A program made the position numbers and the translations under genes. Positions 14,888 through 25,885 of a stretch of 64,000 bases of DNA are shown here, one piece after another. The number at the start of each line of letters is the position of its first letter. The first letter of the stretch is position 1. The notes under the pieces were generated by a model. The model had not been told where the DNA came from, searched no databases, and saw only the letters and a program-made list of their open reading frames with translations. The stretch is from positions 98,299-162,298 of the forward strand of contig RCAB01000108.1 of the NCBI GenBank assembly GCA_003640385.1, written 5' to 3'. This DNA comes from Setaria digitata. Taxonomy: Eukaryota; Nematoda; Chromadorea; Rhabditida; Setariidae.

Positions 14888-14935
14888 TCATTTTCTGAAT
14901 TTTCACATCTGCCGATGTGAAAATTCAGAAAATGA
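14888..14935. repeat. Perfect 22-bp inverted repeat across the crld-1 stop codon
   Basis: Arms 14888-14909 and 14914-14935 are perfect reverse complements around a 4-base spacer. On the minus strand the left arm encodes the last residues of CRELD (ending EFSHRQM) and the TGA stop at 14905-14903 lies inside the fold. A terminator-like RNA hairpin, a local inverted duplication and an assembly foldback are all possible. Confidence 0.85.
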
Positions 14936-15694
14936 GTTGTGATCAAAATAAAACTCAATGAACAAAGCAGTGAGTGCACACGCAGTAGCAAATATAAATA
15001 AACTGGATGACCGTCGCCAAATGACCACTGTAACTAGTATACAAAGGCCTGTAATCGAAAACGAACGAAGTAACCTGTCTCGTCGTACCCACAATTTTTC
15101 ATGCGAAGCTGAAAAGTATTAGCAAATAAATGTTAGAGAAAATGCAGCGTTACTCATGACATAGTAACCAAATCTGACATGCTTTACTAGTGCCAATGGA
15201 ACCAAATTACCCACAACAGTTAAATGTTGAGATAGAATTATGTTCCTAATGCGAAGGTAGCTGCTGCATTAAAAATATTGCAGTAAACGATAAATTCCTA
15301 AAAACAAACCAAAAAGCACCATGCAAAGCTGCCAGCACTGTCAAATTACTAACCCATAGAGTCCCTAATTTGAAGCGTAATATTATACATGAAACACAAG
15401 AGTCATACCAACGATCTCGAAGCGAATTCATACAAAAGGTGAACTTTATAACTAGAACAAAATGCGACGCTGCCAGAAGTTGATGCGCATTATTCTTCTT
15501 TTCTTTTCTTTTTTTTTTTTTTTTAAGCACAACCCTATCGTGTGCTTGCCAAGATAAAAACGGTTTTTAAGTTATATTCAGAAGGCACATATATGAACTT
15601 AAATTTCACAAGCTATGTCACAGTGGTGCACAGAAGTCAGCACGCATACTATATTAAAAACCTTACTATTTAAAAGACATCTAACTTGAAGCGC

Positions 15695-15733
<39 letters not shown>

Positions 15734-18039
15734 AGACATTCTTACGATATTTAGAACAGAAAAAATAAATGGGCTGTAGAAAAAATAGATATCGGAATAT
15801 ACCTTCCACATCAACTTCGCATGCACCGTCGGACCCTTTGACAAAGCCTTCTTCACATACGCATTCGTATGAACCTTCGGTATTGTTGCATTGAATATGT
15901 TCACCATTACACTGATTTCCACCGAGACATTCGTTGACATCTGTAAAAAAAAAAAAAAAAAAAAAGAAAAAAAAAATTCAAAACAAATGAACTAAAAAGG
16001 AAAATAGCTTTTTAGCTCAAAAAAAAAAAAAAAAAAATCTAGAAATAAATGAAGGTGGCTGAACATGGATTTTCGAACCTTCGCATACCCGACTACCATT
16101 CATGATCCATCCCGCACGACACTCTTTACAATTTTCTGGACCATTACCATAACAACCTCCTCTACACGATTTATGACATTCTGCAAACATTAAAATGAGC
16201 CTAAAGAAAGTACTATACTTTGAAACAAACTATTAAATATAGGTTGCGAAAATGGACGGAGAAAAAACTAACAACACAAAAGTTCCAGAAAAAAGGAGAA
16301 AGAAAATGCCTGTTGTTGATTGCACACTTCCTCTACGCTGTCTTTAGAAATTTAAAAATTCCCACTCAGCTTCATACACATTTGAACCAGCAAATGAATG
16401 AATGTGTAAAAGCAGATTATCCACCTATTCCAAAAAATTTTTGTTGAAATATTGCATTTATTTTAATGAAATGAAAATATATAAATTTACCACCGCAACT
16501 GAAAGTAGAATTATTCCACATGGCGTAATAATTAGCATCACAGTTGCTGCACATAAAGCCGACATAACCCATATGACATCTGCACTTACCATTTCCTTCT
16601 CGAGAACCATCACCCTAGAACTTTCGAAAGTTTGGAAAGCAGCAGTTTAATTCATCTTCGCCGCTCTCACTAGAAACAAAGGAATTATTTGCATAAAAGT
16701 TCCAATAGAACAAACAATAGGCTTTGAATTAACACCTCACAAGACCCATGGCCAGCACAAACAGGAAGATTTCTGTCAACACCAGGACACGGTTTACAAT
16801 CCGCACCATAATACCCCGCATCACAACAGAGTCGCAGCTTTTCGTAACACAACCACTTCAGAAAATCAGGATTAGAAAGTTGTTTATGAAAATACCAATT
16901 CTCAATGTCTTCCTCATGTTCTTCAACCAGCTGCTGACACTGTAACACCAATGATTAATTCTGCATTTCCAAGCCGTTTTAAATCGGACACTTTTTATAA
17001 CCAAACATTACTCGGTAACAGTTCAAATACCTTGAATTCAAGATCCTTGACATTTTTGAACCCATCCAGATAAACCAAATATTTTGTTTTGCACAAATGT
17101 TCCATAATTTCTACCAGCCTTGTTTCACTAAAGCGACAAGAATTATCCAGTGTTATAAGTCTTTAGCAAGTTTTTTGACTGATTTCAAGTCAGTGGTATC
17201 CACATTGGATCACAAGAACTTTCACTTATAAAAACAGTCACAAGTCCATAAACCATCTTACTTTCACGAAGACTAATCAATACTTCCTCGCCTTTTGCCC
17301 CTCAATTTAGACTAATTCTTTCAACGTATAAAGAGGATCTATATGAACTCATTCCTTCGCAATTTGAGAAAATTGCTACGTCTTGAGAGAGATAATCCGT
17401 TCGAATTATTCATCATAGTAAAATAATTTGTACCTAAAACCAACTACAAAATGTACCCACATTTTAAGATTCTCGAAGCCCAAGTATGTCTTCGCTTTTA
17501 AGGCAACGAATTTTACCAGCAATAGCTTCTGAATCTTCGGCATAAAACAATTCTAAACACATGAACGAACCTTTTCGCAAATTTTCCTAGCTTTCTCTCC
17601 TCCCAGTCAGTATTTCCACCAGCAAAATGTTGGTTTTCAGTTTTTTTCATACCCTGTAACAGACCGATAATGTAGAAACAGAATTTATCATAGTATTCCA
17701 AATTCAACAATCCTTTTTACATAACACGTGTACCCTCTTCGCTGAATTCTATTTCAAAGATGTGCATGTAATAAAAAAAAAAATATTTGCATGTAATAAA
17801 AAAAAAAAAAAAATTTGTGGACGCATTTAATTACTGGAATATGAAATGATACCCTAACCTCTCCAGCTACGTTAGTCATGATAAAATGGTGGCTGCATTA
17901 CAAAACTAACCGCTTTAAATGTTTCCACAACAAGAGAACAATATTTACATTTATTAGCGTATGTATCAAATCCCACGACAACTATAAAGGTCATCCACCA
18001 AATCACAGTGAGAAACACGAAATCTCCAATATTGCACAT
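14903..18039 (-). CDS. crld-1: CRELD family ER membrane protein, 8 exons
   Basis: Exons 18039-17911, 17653-17571, 17127-17031, 16939-16736, 16614-16491, 16180-16079, 15940-15803, 15108-14903; all phases agree and give 360 residues. Residues 6-27 are hydrophobic (signal peptide or anchor). CKYC at 31-34 is the CxxC motif of the CRELD N-terminal region, followed by the family signature GGNTDWEE and the cysteine-rich stretch with LCCDAGYYGADC. EGF modules follow, then a calcium-binding EGF (DVNEC...EGSYECVC, about 247-292). Residues about 306-345 contain two hydrophobic segments split by WRRSSS, matching the double membrane anchor of CRELD1-type proteins. CRELD proteins act in the ER as disulfide isomerases; the C. 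elegans homologue assists acetylcholine receptor assembly. A TTTCAG at 18055-18050, 11 bases before the ATG, looks like a spliced-leader acceptor. Confidence 0.93.
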
Positions 18040-18049
18040 CTTAGCATCA

Positions 18050-18055
18050 CTGAAA
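18050..18055 (-). other. Probable trans-splice acceptor of crld-1
   Basis: TTTCAG on the minus strand, preceded by pyrimidines and followed 11 bases later by the crld-1 ATG. No coding exon in a matching phase was found upstream, so SL addition is the likely use (inference). Confidence 0.5.
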
Positions 18056-18479
18056 TGTAGCGAATGCTATGCATTAATTTTTGAAAATATTTAATGCTGG
18101 AGTCGAGATTCATTCTGCACAACATTAAGAAGAAATATCAGTGTTGTGCTACTGCTAGGGCCCTAAAAATATCCATGTGAGCAAAACTAAAAGACCATCC
18201 TATAAGTGGAACACTTAGTTTTTACAACAGCAAGTTACAAAAATACTGCCCCAGACTCAAACAGCCTCCAAACAGTACAGTCAGTGGCAGTCTGGGTGAA
18301 AAAGAGGTAGCTGCACCGGTAAAGATATCTATGTGGAGAAGCGAAAGAAGAGTTGTAAAATGTAATCCAAATAGTAATGGCAGTAAAATGCTGATCGATA
18401 TTTGTTATGAAGCAAAACACTACGTCCAAGTCATAGTAATTGCTGGCTAGGGAATGATCTGAATTCTGATAATTTAAAT

Positions 18480-19080
18480 TGCAGCAACTTACGCTAAGTC
18501 ACCTCATGATTTGTTCGGGAGGCTTATGAGGTCACGCGGCTTACGTCAGAGGACTGTCTAGAAGCAGACTCACATCGAAGTTATCTGTAGTGCCGTGCAA
18601 CTTGTCTGCAAAGCCGAACTACATGCATGCAGTCACCACTAGACTTGGATAGCATGACAGCAGACAGGATGTCTCCCTCTCCTGCGCTCTGACACGGACC
18701 CTAAATAGCTCCCGCTAGCACCAACCTCAAAGTTCTCCAGTCCCTACGCTTCCACCTCTACCGGAAAACCGTCAGGTCCCAAAAAATCTAGTGTATGGAA
18801 CAGAGAAAGAGAGCAACGCTGCAAAAGGAGACGGGAGAAGAACTGAGCATGGAATATTCTAGAAAAGAGCACACACGCAGACACTGGGTCGAGCAGACAG
18901 AGAGATTGCGTAGTGTGACGGCACCGTTTGAATTTAAGGTTCATTCGTGGTGGCGTCTTCTTCCGTTCGAGCTCGTGCGTGCGTAGTGTATGGAATGGAT
19001 GGTTTGCTGTCGTTACGCTACGTGGTAGCGAAGTGAATTCAGTATAGCAGTAGGAAAACCGAACATTTCGCTCCGACAGA
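18480..19080. promoter_or_regulatory. GC-richer island upstream of crld-1 with stress-type sites
   Basis: Begins about 450 bp upstream of the crld-1 start and is clearly less AT-rich than its flanks. It contains TTACGTCA at 18541-18548, a CREB/ATF-like bZIP site, and GAATATTCTAGAA at 18852-18864, which matches the three-unit heat-shock element GAAnnTTCnnGAA. Vertebrate CRELD2 is induced by ER stress through ATF6, so stress control of crld-1 would make sense, but this is inferred from motifs only. Open frames on both strands here look compositional. Confidence 0.4.
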
Positions 19081-19292
19081 TCTATGGGTAAATGTAGATG
19101 GAAGTTTGCGTCCTCTTCATCCTTGAACTCCCGACGACTTTCAGAAAAATGAAGTACCAGGAGGTTATTTCCATTAATTTGAACCAGTTTCGATTTTGAA
19201 AGCTAGGATGAGTAAATATTAGATGTGATTTCGAGTTTTCATGACGTCTGAATGAAGCAATTGTTACCATTTAAATGAATACTGCTGCTTCC

Positions 19293-19577
19293 TTATTCAT
19301 CGTCTAAAGATGACAACAGTTGTTTTCGAAAATGTTTTTGATACAAGTTGTCGTGATGACGTTTCTGCTTCATATATTTTATATTTTTTGATTGTTTCAT
19401 TTTTATGGGTTTTGATCTTGACTGGCTGCTGAAAAAATCGTGTTTGTGGCTTAGCGAGCTAGGTTGGTGACGATTATGATCCTTATCGGATGAGAATTCA
19501 GAACGGCTTAAGTTAACTCTATATTGATTTTGCGAGGATAATTGCACTATATAGTTATTGAATAAGTTCTGCAGCGC
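19293..19577 (-). CDS. Candidate terminal exon of an unknown gene
   Basis: Minus-strand frame open after a CTGCAG acceptor-like site near 19578, continuing for about 95 codons to TAA at 19295-19293. The product is basic and polar, rich in Ser, His, Lys and Gln, and ends LLSSLDDE. It has no recognised domain. Even codon-like composition and lack of simple repeats make it more exon-like than the other open frames of this intergenic stretch, but no partner exon was joined. Confidence 0.3.
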   Translation of the reverse strand, partial: ALQNLFNNYIVQLSSQNQYRVNLSRSEFSSDKDHNRHQPSSLSHKHDFFSSQSRSKPIKMKQSKNIKYMKQKRHHDNLYQKHFRKQLLSSLDDE

Positions 19578-22500
19578 TTAATTGCCTTTTGGTTGGTTTC
19601 AAGTTTCAGAGCGTTCGAGAACGATTTTCCAAATTTACATTTAGTTGAAATTTTGTCTAATTAAATGTTTAGTGAAATAGTTAATGGAAGTCAGAAACAT
19701 CAGTGCAGTAATTCACCGTATTCCTTCTCCTTCTCAGAAGAATCTCTTACTTCTTTCCTTCCACTGCTTGAATATGCTATTTAAAGCTAAACTTTTAGGT
19801 ATTTTCTTTCAGATGTTACGTAATAGTTTCTGAGATTTCTGATAGGCAAGTAATTTGACCATTATTTATTCGCTCTTTTCATTGCTGATTTGCTCTTGAA
19901 GACATCAGAGCAATAGAAATCGAACAATTTTGGTGAGATATTCCGTTAAGCGGAAGAGAACATGTGCTGGACAACTTGTCAGTGAATTCTTCATTTTGAC
20001 TTCGTTGCCATGTGGCTGAGGAGATAACAGAAGTGAGAGAGTTCGCTCTGTATTACTGATATTTGCTTATATTTAACAAGTGCTCAGAATTTAATTCCCT
20101 ATCTTGTTGTTGCTGCTGTCAGTTAGCAACTGCTGTCAGAATTTCTGTTTTCTCAACAGTCAACCCCACTGTTGCCGATTTATGCACCTATCGACCCGTT
20201 TCCTATTTTTTTAAGGGCAGAATTTTGTTTACGAATTTAAGTTCATTTTAATTTTGTTGATGTCTCGTGAACTTAGTTTAGCATTTATTGGCTTTTCCAC
20301 CAAAAGTGCTAAATTTGTGATCAATGGTTACTTTTGTTCTATAAAGAGAACTAGCAAATCATAAGATTATCTTGAGCATATTTCAAGCAGTCTCCATTTT
20401 AATCGTCTTTGAAACTCATGTTCCTTTGCGCCTAAAGCGCGTTCGATTTGCCCTTGGCTTTTATATGTTTGTTGCGTGAAAGTCCTTTTGTTACTATCCT
20501 GCTTCATTACGATCAGGATGATACCTTAGTAAGATCATGCCTGTCAAAGTAGTACCAAAGTCTTAACAGTGTTGAAAGCAACAAAAATAGGAATTATTAT
20601 AAAACACCAAATATTTCACTTTGTTATAAAATTCTTCTTTTTTGTAGGTTAAACGGTTTTACTTGCCTTGAGTAACTTGAGTCAGATTTATGCGCAGGAT
20701 TATTGTATGCAATTTAGAATAACGATTAAAGAGACTAAAAGCTTCCTTGAAAAACGTCTCTAGAACGTTGGGGAATCCTTTTGCAACATTTTTTTTCAAA
20801 ATTGAGTTCAGAAGGAGAATAAATGTATCTTTTTAAATATCAACATGAGAATAAAGGAAAACTAACTCCTTAAGAAATCTGTTTTTATCGCTATTGTAAT
20901 CACTTCACGCCATATTGTTTTTGTTAGTGACGCCATACAAGCTGGAATTTCATTGCCGTTTATCTTTTCTCTGCCAGCGAGCACAAAAATGCAGTCCTAT
21001 TTGGACTTTGTGAGTTTGATGATAATATCATGATTTTTTCCTGGTGTACTCTAAAAGGCTTCTGTGGTAAAGTACACCTCGTCTGATTTACAGTCACTAT
21101 ACTGGTCGGCTCTGGCTCAAGTATTTTAGTGAATACGGTGGTAGCTGTTTAAAATATGATATAAATCGAAATGGTTTTCCCATTCACTTTTTTTTTTGAG
21201 TAATTGATCAAGGAAAGTAGAATTTTTCCCACATATTCATTATTTACTTCTGTAAAAATCCATTTGATTTTTACAGTGCCACAAAAAGGAGAGTGTGGAG
21301 ATTAATTATATTGAATTTTCAGCTGCAGTTTTGCGGCTGGAAGTTTTACTGGCAATAATGCGAGTGCATCAACTTCCCTGAATTCTAATTTAGCTTGGTA
21401 TAGGAAAGACATTGTAGAAGAAATGTATATCACTGATCTTGCAATGTATCCAGTAAAGTTTGATATCTGAAACAGGTTTCTTTCGGTGAACCATATACTG
21501 TTTCGTCATAGTAAGTGATGATAGAATTTAAGCGATATTAACAAATTTTTTTTTAGATTTTTTAGTGTTTTTAATTTTAATTTTTTTAATTACTATTTTA
21601 ATTATTTTAATTTTAATTACTAAATTTTTTTAGTGTTCACTCGGATATTTCAGGTTTAGTACATCATAATAAAACAAAGAAACAAAACTCAGTGTTAGCA
21701 TATTTGCTTAGAGTGAGTGAGGGATGCTGTAAAGAGGAATGGGTGATATGGTGTTTACTTGCTTGAGGTCTCGCGATTATATTCTCATAAATAGTGATAG
21801 TAAGGAATTTATTGCAGTCTCAGAGATTCTTTTAGGTTCGGGTTCTTGTCAGGGACTTCGAGTTTTCTAAATGTTATGGCTGCATGCAGTTGTGATTTGA
21901 TACTGAATCAAACCAAATACCTTTCACCATTTCTAAGATAATTTTGGAATATCAAGTGTACTTGTATACAGTGCTTTTGTTGAAAGATGAGCAGCGGAAA
22001 CAGTGGAAGGTTATCATTTTTTAATTACCTCTTTTGGTTGGAGTCCTTAGTTTACCTTTTGTAGTGCTTTGCTAAATTTTACAAGTAAATGAGTGATATG
22101 GCGACTTCTTTAGTTTGATGGCAGAAACCCTTGACACTAGCAGGTCCTTACGTTATACTATTAAACAAGGGTATAGTAGGGCAAACACTGCGTCAGTTCA
22201 CGATAAGTACAATTTTGATTTTGTAGTTTGTAACCTTCTAAAAGTAAGAGAGGAGTGTCCAGATAATTTATTTTCTTTTATTTTTTAGAATTAGTTTTCC
22301 TTATGCCCTACGGAGATAGTTGATTTACGGTTTATAAAATTCATCTGTATTCTTCAAGTAAGTTTGATACATCCACCTGACAAAAAGAAAAGGAAACCAT
22401 GCGTCAAAGTTTGGGGACTGAATGGATTTTCATTGGCGTTCACTTTATTGTTAATGGATTTTTCGATCCTTTATATCTTGTTTCTCATGATGGTTTCTCG

Positions 22501-23177
22501 TTTAAGCTAAGAAATTTCGGTGCTTGGAGAGTCGTTTATGGGATAAATCAGGATAATGTTGGATTTTTATGCATAGAATATGTTTGGGAAGTGAAAAAGC
22601 TGATGAAAAACGTTTTTTATGGCTCCTAACATAATCATTGCGCTTTTGGAGATAAACGGCTTCGAAATAAAATTTTCAAGAGCAAAGAGAAAAGATTGCT
22701 ATATTTCGAGTGCATATTGTTTCCCAAAAAAAAAAACGTTTTTTTTTTTTTGGTTTTTTTGATATAGTTTTACAATATGGGCCTGGTAATATTGTTGCTG
22801 TTGTTAATTGGCAGTAGTGGTATGTTGCTGTTATTATGGTGCTTTCGTAATATGATACCGTTTAAGGGCAAAAGCCTAATGTTATAGCAAAGCTGGTTAA
22901 TGCTTTCGTTAGTAGTAATTACTTATGATCCTGAGGAGCACTACATGTCAATTTCAGAAAACTGATCCAGTCAAAACTTTTCCTCAAGTATGCTAACCTT
23001 GTAATGTCACAGTTACCTGACATGAGCAGCATTAGGTATCATGATATTTTAATAGTATTATTATTAAACATGAAGGTCGTTCTGTCCACCTGCACTCGTA
23101 CTCACGGCACAGATATGGTCACGTCTTAATAAGAGGCAATAGTATCATGATCTTTTCTTCTCGCAGTGCTGCTAAAT

Positions 23178-23429
23178 TCAATTATTATTTAAGGATTTTA
23201 CACTTGGCATGTCTTCGCTAATCTTGTCAATACCTGATGTGGGAATTATTGTTTTCGCAGTGTGCTTTCGTGACCGTTGCATCGTCTCATGACATGGAAG
23301 AGTGTCTAACTCCACATGACTACTAATCCTGCCGCTGCAGATTTTTGCGCGTGGGATGGCATTCAGATTGCGTGGAACTGGTTCGTTTACTTGACTCCTA
23401 TACCTTTTCATAAATGCTTCGACTTTCAC
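23178..23429 (-). CDS. Candidate exon of an unknown gene
   Basis: Open minus-strand frame of about 83 codons with an ATG at about 23412 (MKRYRSQVNEPVPR). The composition is mixed, polar and basic, without low complexity. A donor-like AGT|GTAAAA lies near its end in phase 0. It could belong with the candidate exon at 19293-19577 on the same strand, but no linking exons were found and no family is recognised. Confidence 0.25.
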   Translation of the reverse strand: MKVEAFMKRYRSQVNEPVPRNLNAIPRAKICSGRISSHVELDTLPCHETMQRSRKHTAKTIIPTSGIDKISEDMPSVKSLNNN

Positions 23430-24498
23430 ATGTAACTCGTCTCAACGAAAAACAGTGGTTGGGTTAGTTTTATGTGTTGTCCACTTTCCAGATGTTAATG
23501 ATCCTGTTTTATTGGAGACATTTCACAGGATAATACCGTTTTAGTCGTGAACTTTACTGCATAATTATCCCAGAATTACTTGAGAAATGCAGGTTGTAGT
23601 GAATGAAATTCTTAATACTGCTGTGAGTTGGTGAGACTAATAGGCAAAATGGATGCGAAGTTATCAAAACTCATCACGATTTTTTTTTTTTTATTTTTTT
23701 TAAAATCTTTTTGCTGTAGACGTCGAGAATGAGCACGCTTGTAACTTGCTGGAAAGAAGATAGTAACTTCAAAAATAAATGATTTTATAATGTTGATGTT
23801 ATAACATTTTGTCCGAGTTTGTATCAGCTATCTATAACCATTCACTTGTCTCATTATCGTTGTTCGTGTTGCGACAGTTACCAGTATTAGTGCAAATGAT
23901 GTTTTTTGAAGTGTGCATTATGAATCTTAGGTGTTTATTTTTGATGGAGCTATAGAAATAAGGATTTAAAAAATATGCTGTACAAATTAGTTGTTCCACA
24001 CCATGAGAAAGAAATCATTATATTTTTTAGTCGGTAATTATTAATTAAAGAACGCTGAATCATATTGGAAGTCCCGAGAAGGGCGTGAGTGGTGGGAATG
24101 GATTTTTATTAGGATGCAGGGGAAGTCGTACTAACAGCAAAATCCCTAATAATCAGCATTAATTTTCTAACGTAAATAATGTTAAGCCAACAGTGCCTGA
24201 GGTTCTCTGTTAAAAAATGTAGATATTTCATATTCACTTGTGAGATTTTCCTTTCACTTTTAATCAAGATGAAAGTAACTGTAATTCATCTGGAAGGGTG
24301 TGTGATACCTTTTGAGTTACCATATCCGTAAATGATTTGTTCCATTTCTAAAAATGCATGTTCTACCCGCTATAGGTTTTATTTGGACATTTGTCGCTTC
24401 GTTGTTTTTTCTGGTTCGTCTTGGTGTGGTGGTGAAAATTGCATTTTGTTTAAAAGTTCAGATCTAGCCTTCAAAATTTAGGTCTCAAATTTACCGAC

Positions 24499-25154
24499 GT
24501 GATATGTGCAGTTTTTTCTTTTTTTTTTTTTTTTTTTTTTGAGGCAGTGCCAAAAATGTTAGTAAGATCCGAGATGTTCAGCATTATAGTTATTTTACGG
24601 AGTTGCTTCTCCCATTATAATGGCGATTTTACGTTCTTCATTTCATATCAGCATGAAATTTTATTTTATGGAAAATATGAGATAGCTATCTCTCGAACGC
24701 GAATACATTTGGACAGCTTTACAAGTGTGAGCTTCTTTAGTCATACAACAAATTTGTGTTTAATCTCCTGATGCTTTCTTTCATTGTTTTAAAAGAAAAA
24801 TATTTAAACGATTTGAGTTTGTTTGATTACATTCGACCAGTTATACTATTTATCACTTCCCGATTTGATCCCGCGTTTGAAGCTATTGTAATAATAGGTT
24901 TATATAGCAGTTTTGTTTCATGTGTAGCTGTCGTGGGTTGTGAACAATTTAGAAGTTCTTTCACTTTTAAAAACTCGGGAACTTTTAGCTGGAATGCATT
25001 ATTTTTATTGAATGAAATAAATGTTAAACACTGTTTAATCAGTATCTGCTTTGTTCCTGGGAAAACATCTGTAACTTTTTTTTATAGTGGAAATTCCAAT
25101 GCAATATCGGAAATGATGCAACTCCTGGAAATATTTTTCTCCAGATATGTATAA
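24499..25154 (+). other. Two overlapping open frames, unassigned
   Basis: Plus-strand frames 24499-24771 and 24756-25154 overlap in different frames. The second is 132 codons, long for this AT-rich DNA. The product is hydrophobic and aromatic with no recognised domain. The first begins in a T run. They could be a decayed coding remnant with a frameshift near 24760, or chance. Confidence 0.2.
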
Positions 25155-25843
25155 GTTAACATTTATAGCAGTACGTAAAGCATCTTGCTTCCAATTTCTT
25201 ATCTTTATTACTTTCCCTATTTGTGTTATTCATGGTTAAACATTTCAGCCATTGTCCCCAGGAGTGGCTAATTTAAAATATTCCTAGGTTCCAAGAAGTG
25301 TTTTGACATATGTTGAGCGCATGAGTTATTCTCAGTTTATTTGTTGCTCCCATTTGTGGTTTTTGCGGAGTTGTTATTTTTTCTTACATCATCCTGTTTT
25401 GTAGTTTTCTAGCGTATTTTTCTATAAGTTTTATTTTCATAAATTATTGATAAAAGTCACAACGTTCAGAAAACTCTCTCTGAGGTGTGGATCTGATGCG
25501 CTTATCTTTTTGCCTTCGTCAGTGCAACAATTTTCATTTCCCAAACAATAAGTGAGAGCTTTCCATCAATCGGCTGTGTCTTTTACGTTTTTAAATTAGT
25601 CTTATACGATTCTTAATTGCATCATTTATTAGACGGAATCAGTCTAAGGATGTACGAATCACAGGAAAAACGGCCTGATTTCTTTACATTATTACAGGTT
25701 TCTATGTAGGAAATATCATTCTTTAATTTCCAGATCCATAATATTTTCGAAATATTTGGCACGCTTTTTTAGTAAACTAGTGTTGGTATTGTGAACACAT
25801 ATAACGTCTAGCTAAACGTGTTTAAAAAGTGGACGAATTTATA

Positions 25844-25849
25844 TTTTAG
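25844..25849 (+). other. Probable trans-splice acceptor of egal-1
   Basis: TTTTAG ending 36 bases before the egal-1 ATG at 25886, with no upstream exon seen. SL addition is inferred. Confidence 0.4.
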
Positions 25850-25885
25850 GTAAAAAAATCTATAGAGATTTTTGGTGGTTGTAGA

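Larger units (their letters stand above)
19578..25845. other. Gene-poor interval before egal-1
   Basis: Between the crld-1 upstream island and egal-1. AT-rich with homopolymer runs (for example 22726-22752, an A-run/T-run palindrome around CG). Only isolated open stretches are seen: minus strand about 23178-23420 and plus strand 24499-25154. None has recognised homology. Confidence 0.4.

Noticed and set aside
15246..15530. Minus-strand open frame with hydrophobic segments inside crld-1
   Set aside because: Phase-1 splicing from 15803 to the acceptor at 15109 gives the proper CRELD C-terminus, so this is intron sequence that happens to be open.
15676..15726. Long A run as a possible retroposed poly-A tail
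   Set aside because: Lies in a crld-1 intron; such runs are common throughout this DNA and no adjoining retrocopy or target duplication was seen.
16748..16945. Plus-strand open frame opposite a crld-1 exon
   Set aside because: Antisense shadow of the conserved CRELD exon 16939-16736.
17763..17812. Tandem duplication of TGCATGTAATAAAA plus A run
   Set aside because: A short slippage-type duplication within a crld-1 intron, no sign of function.
22399..22629. Plus-strand 76-codon frame starting with ATG
   Set aside because: No family resemblance and no splice or stop context to support it.
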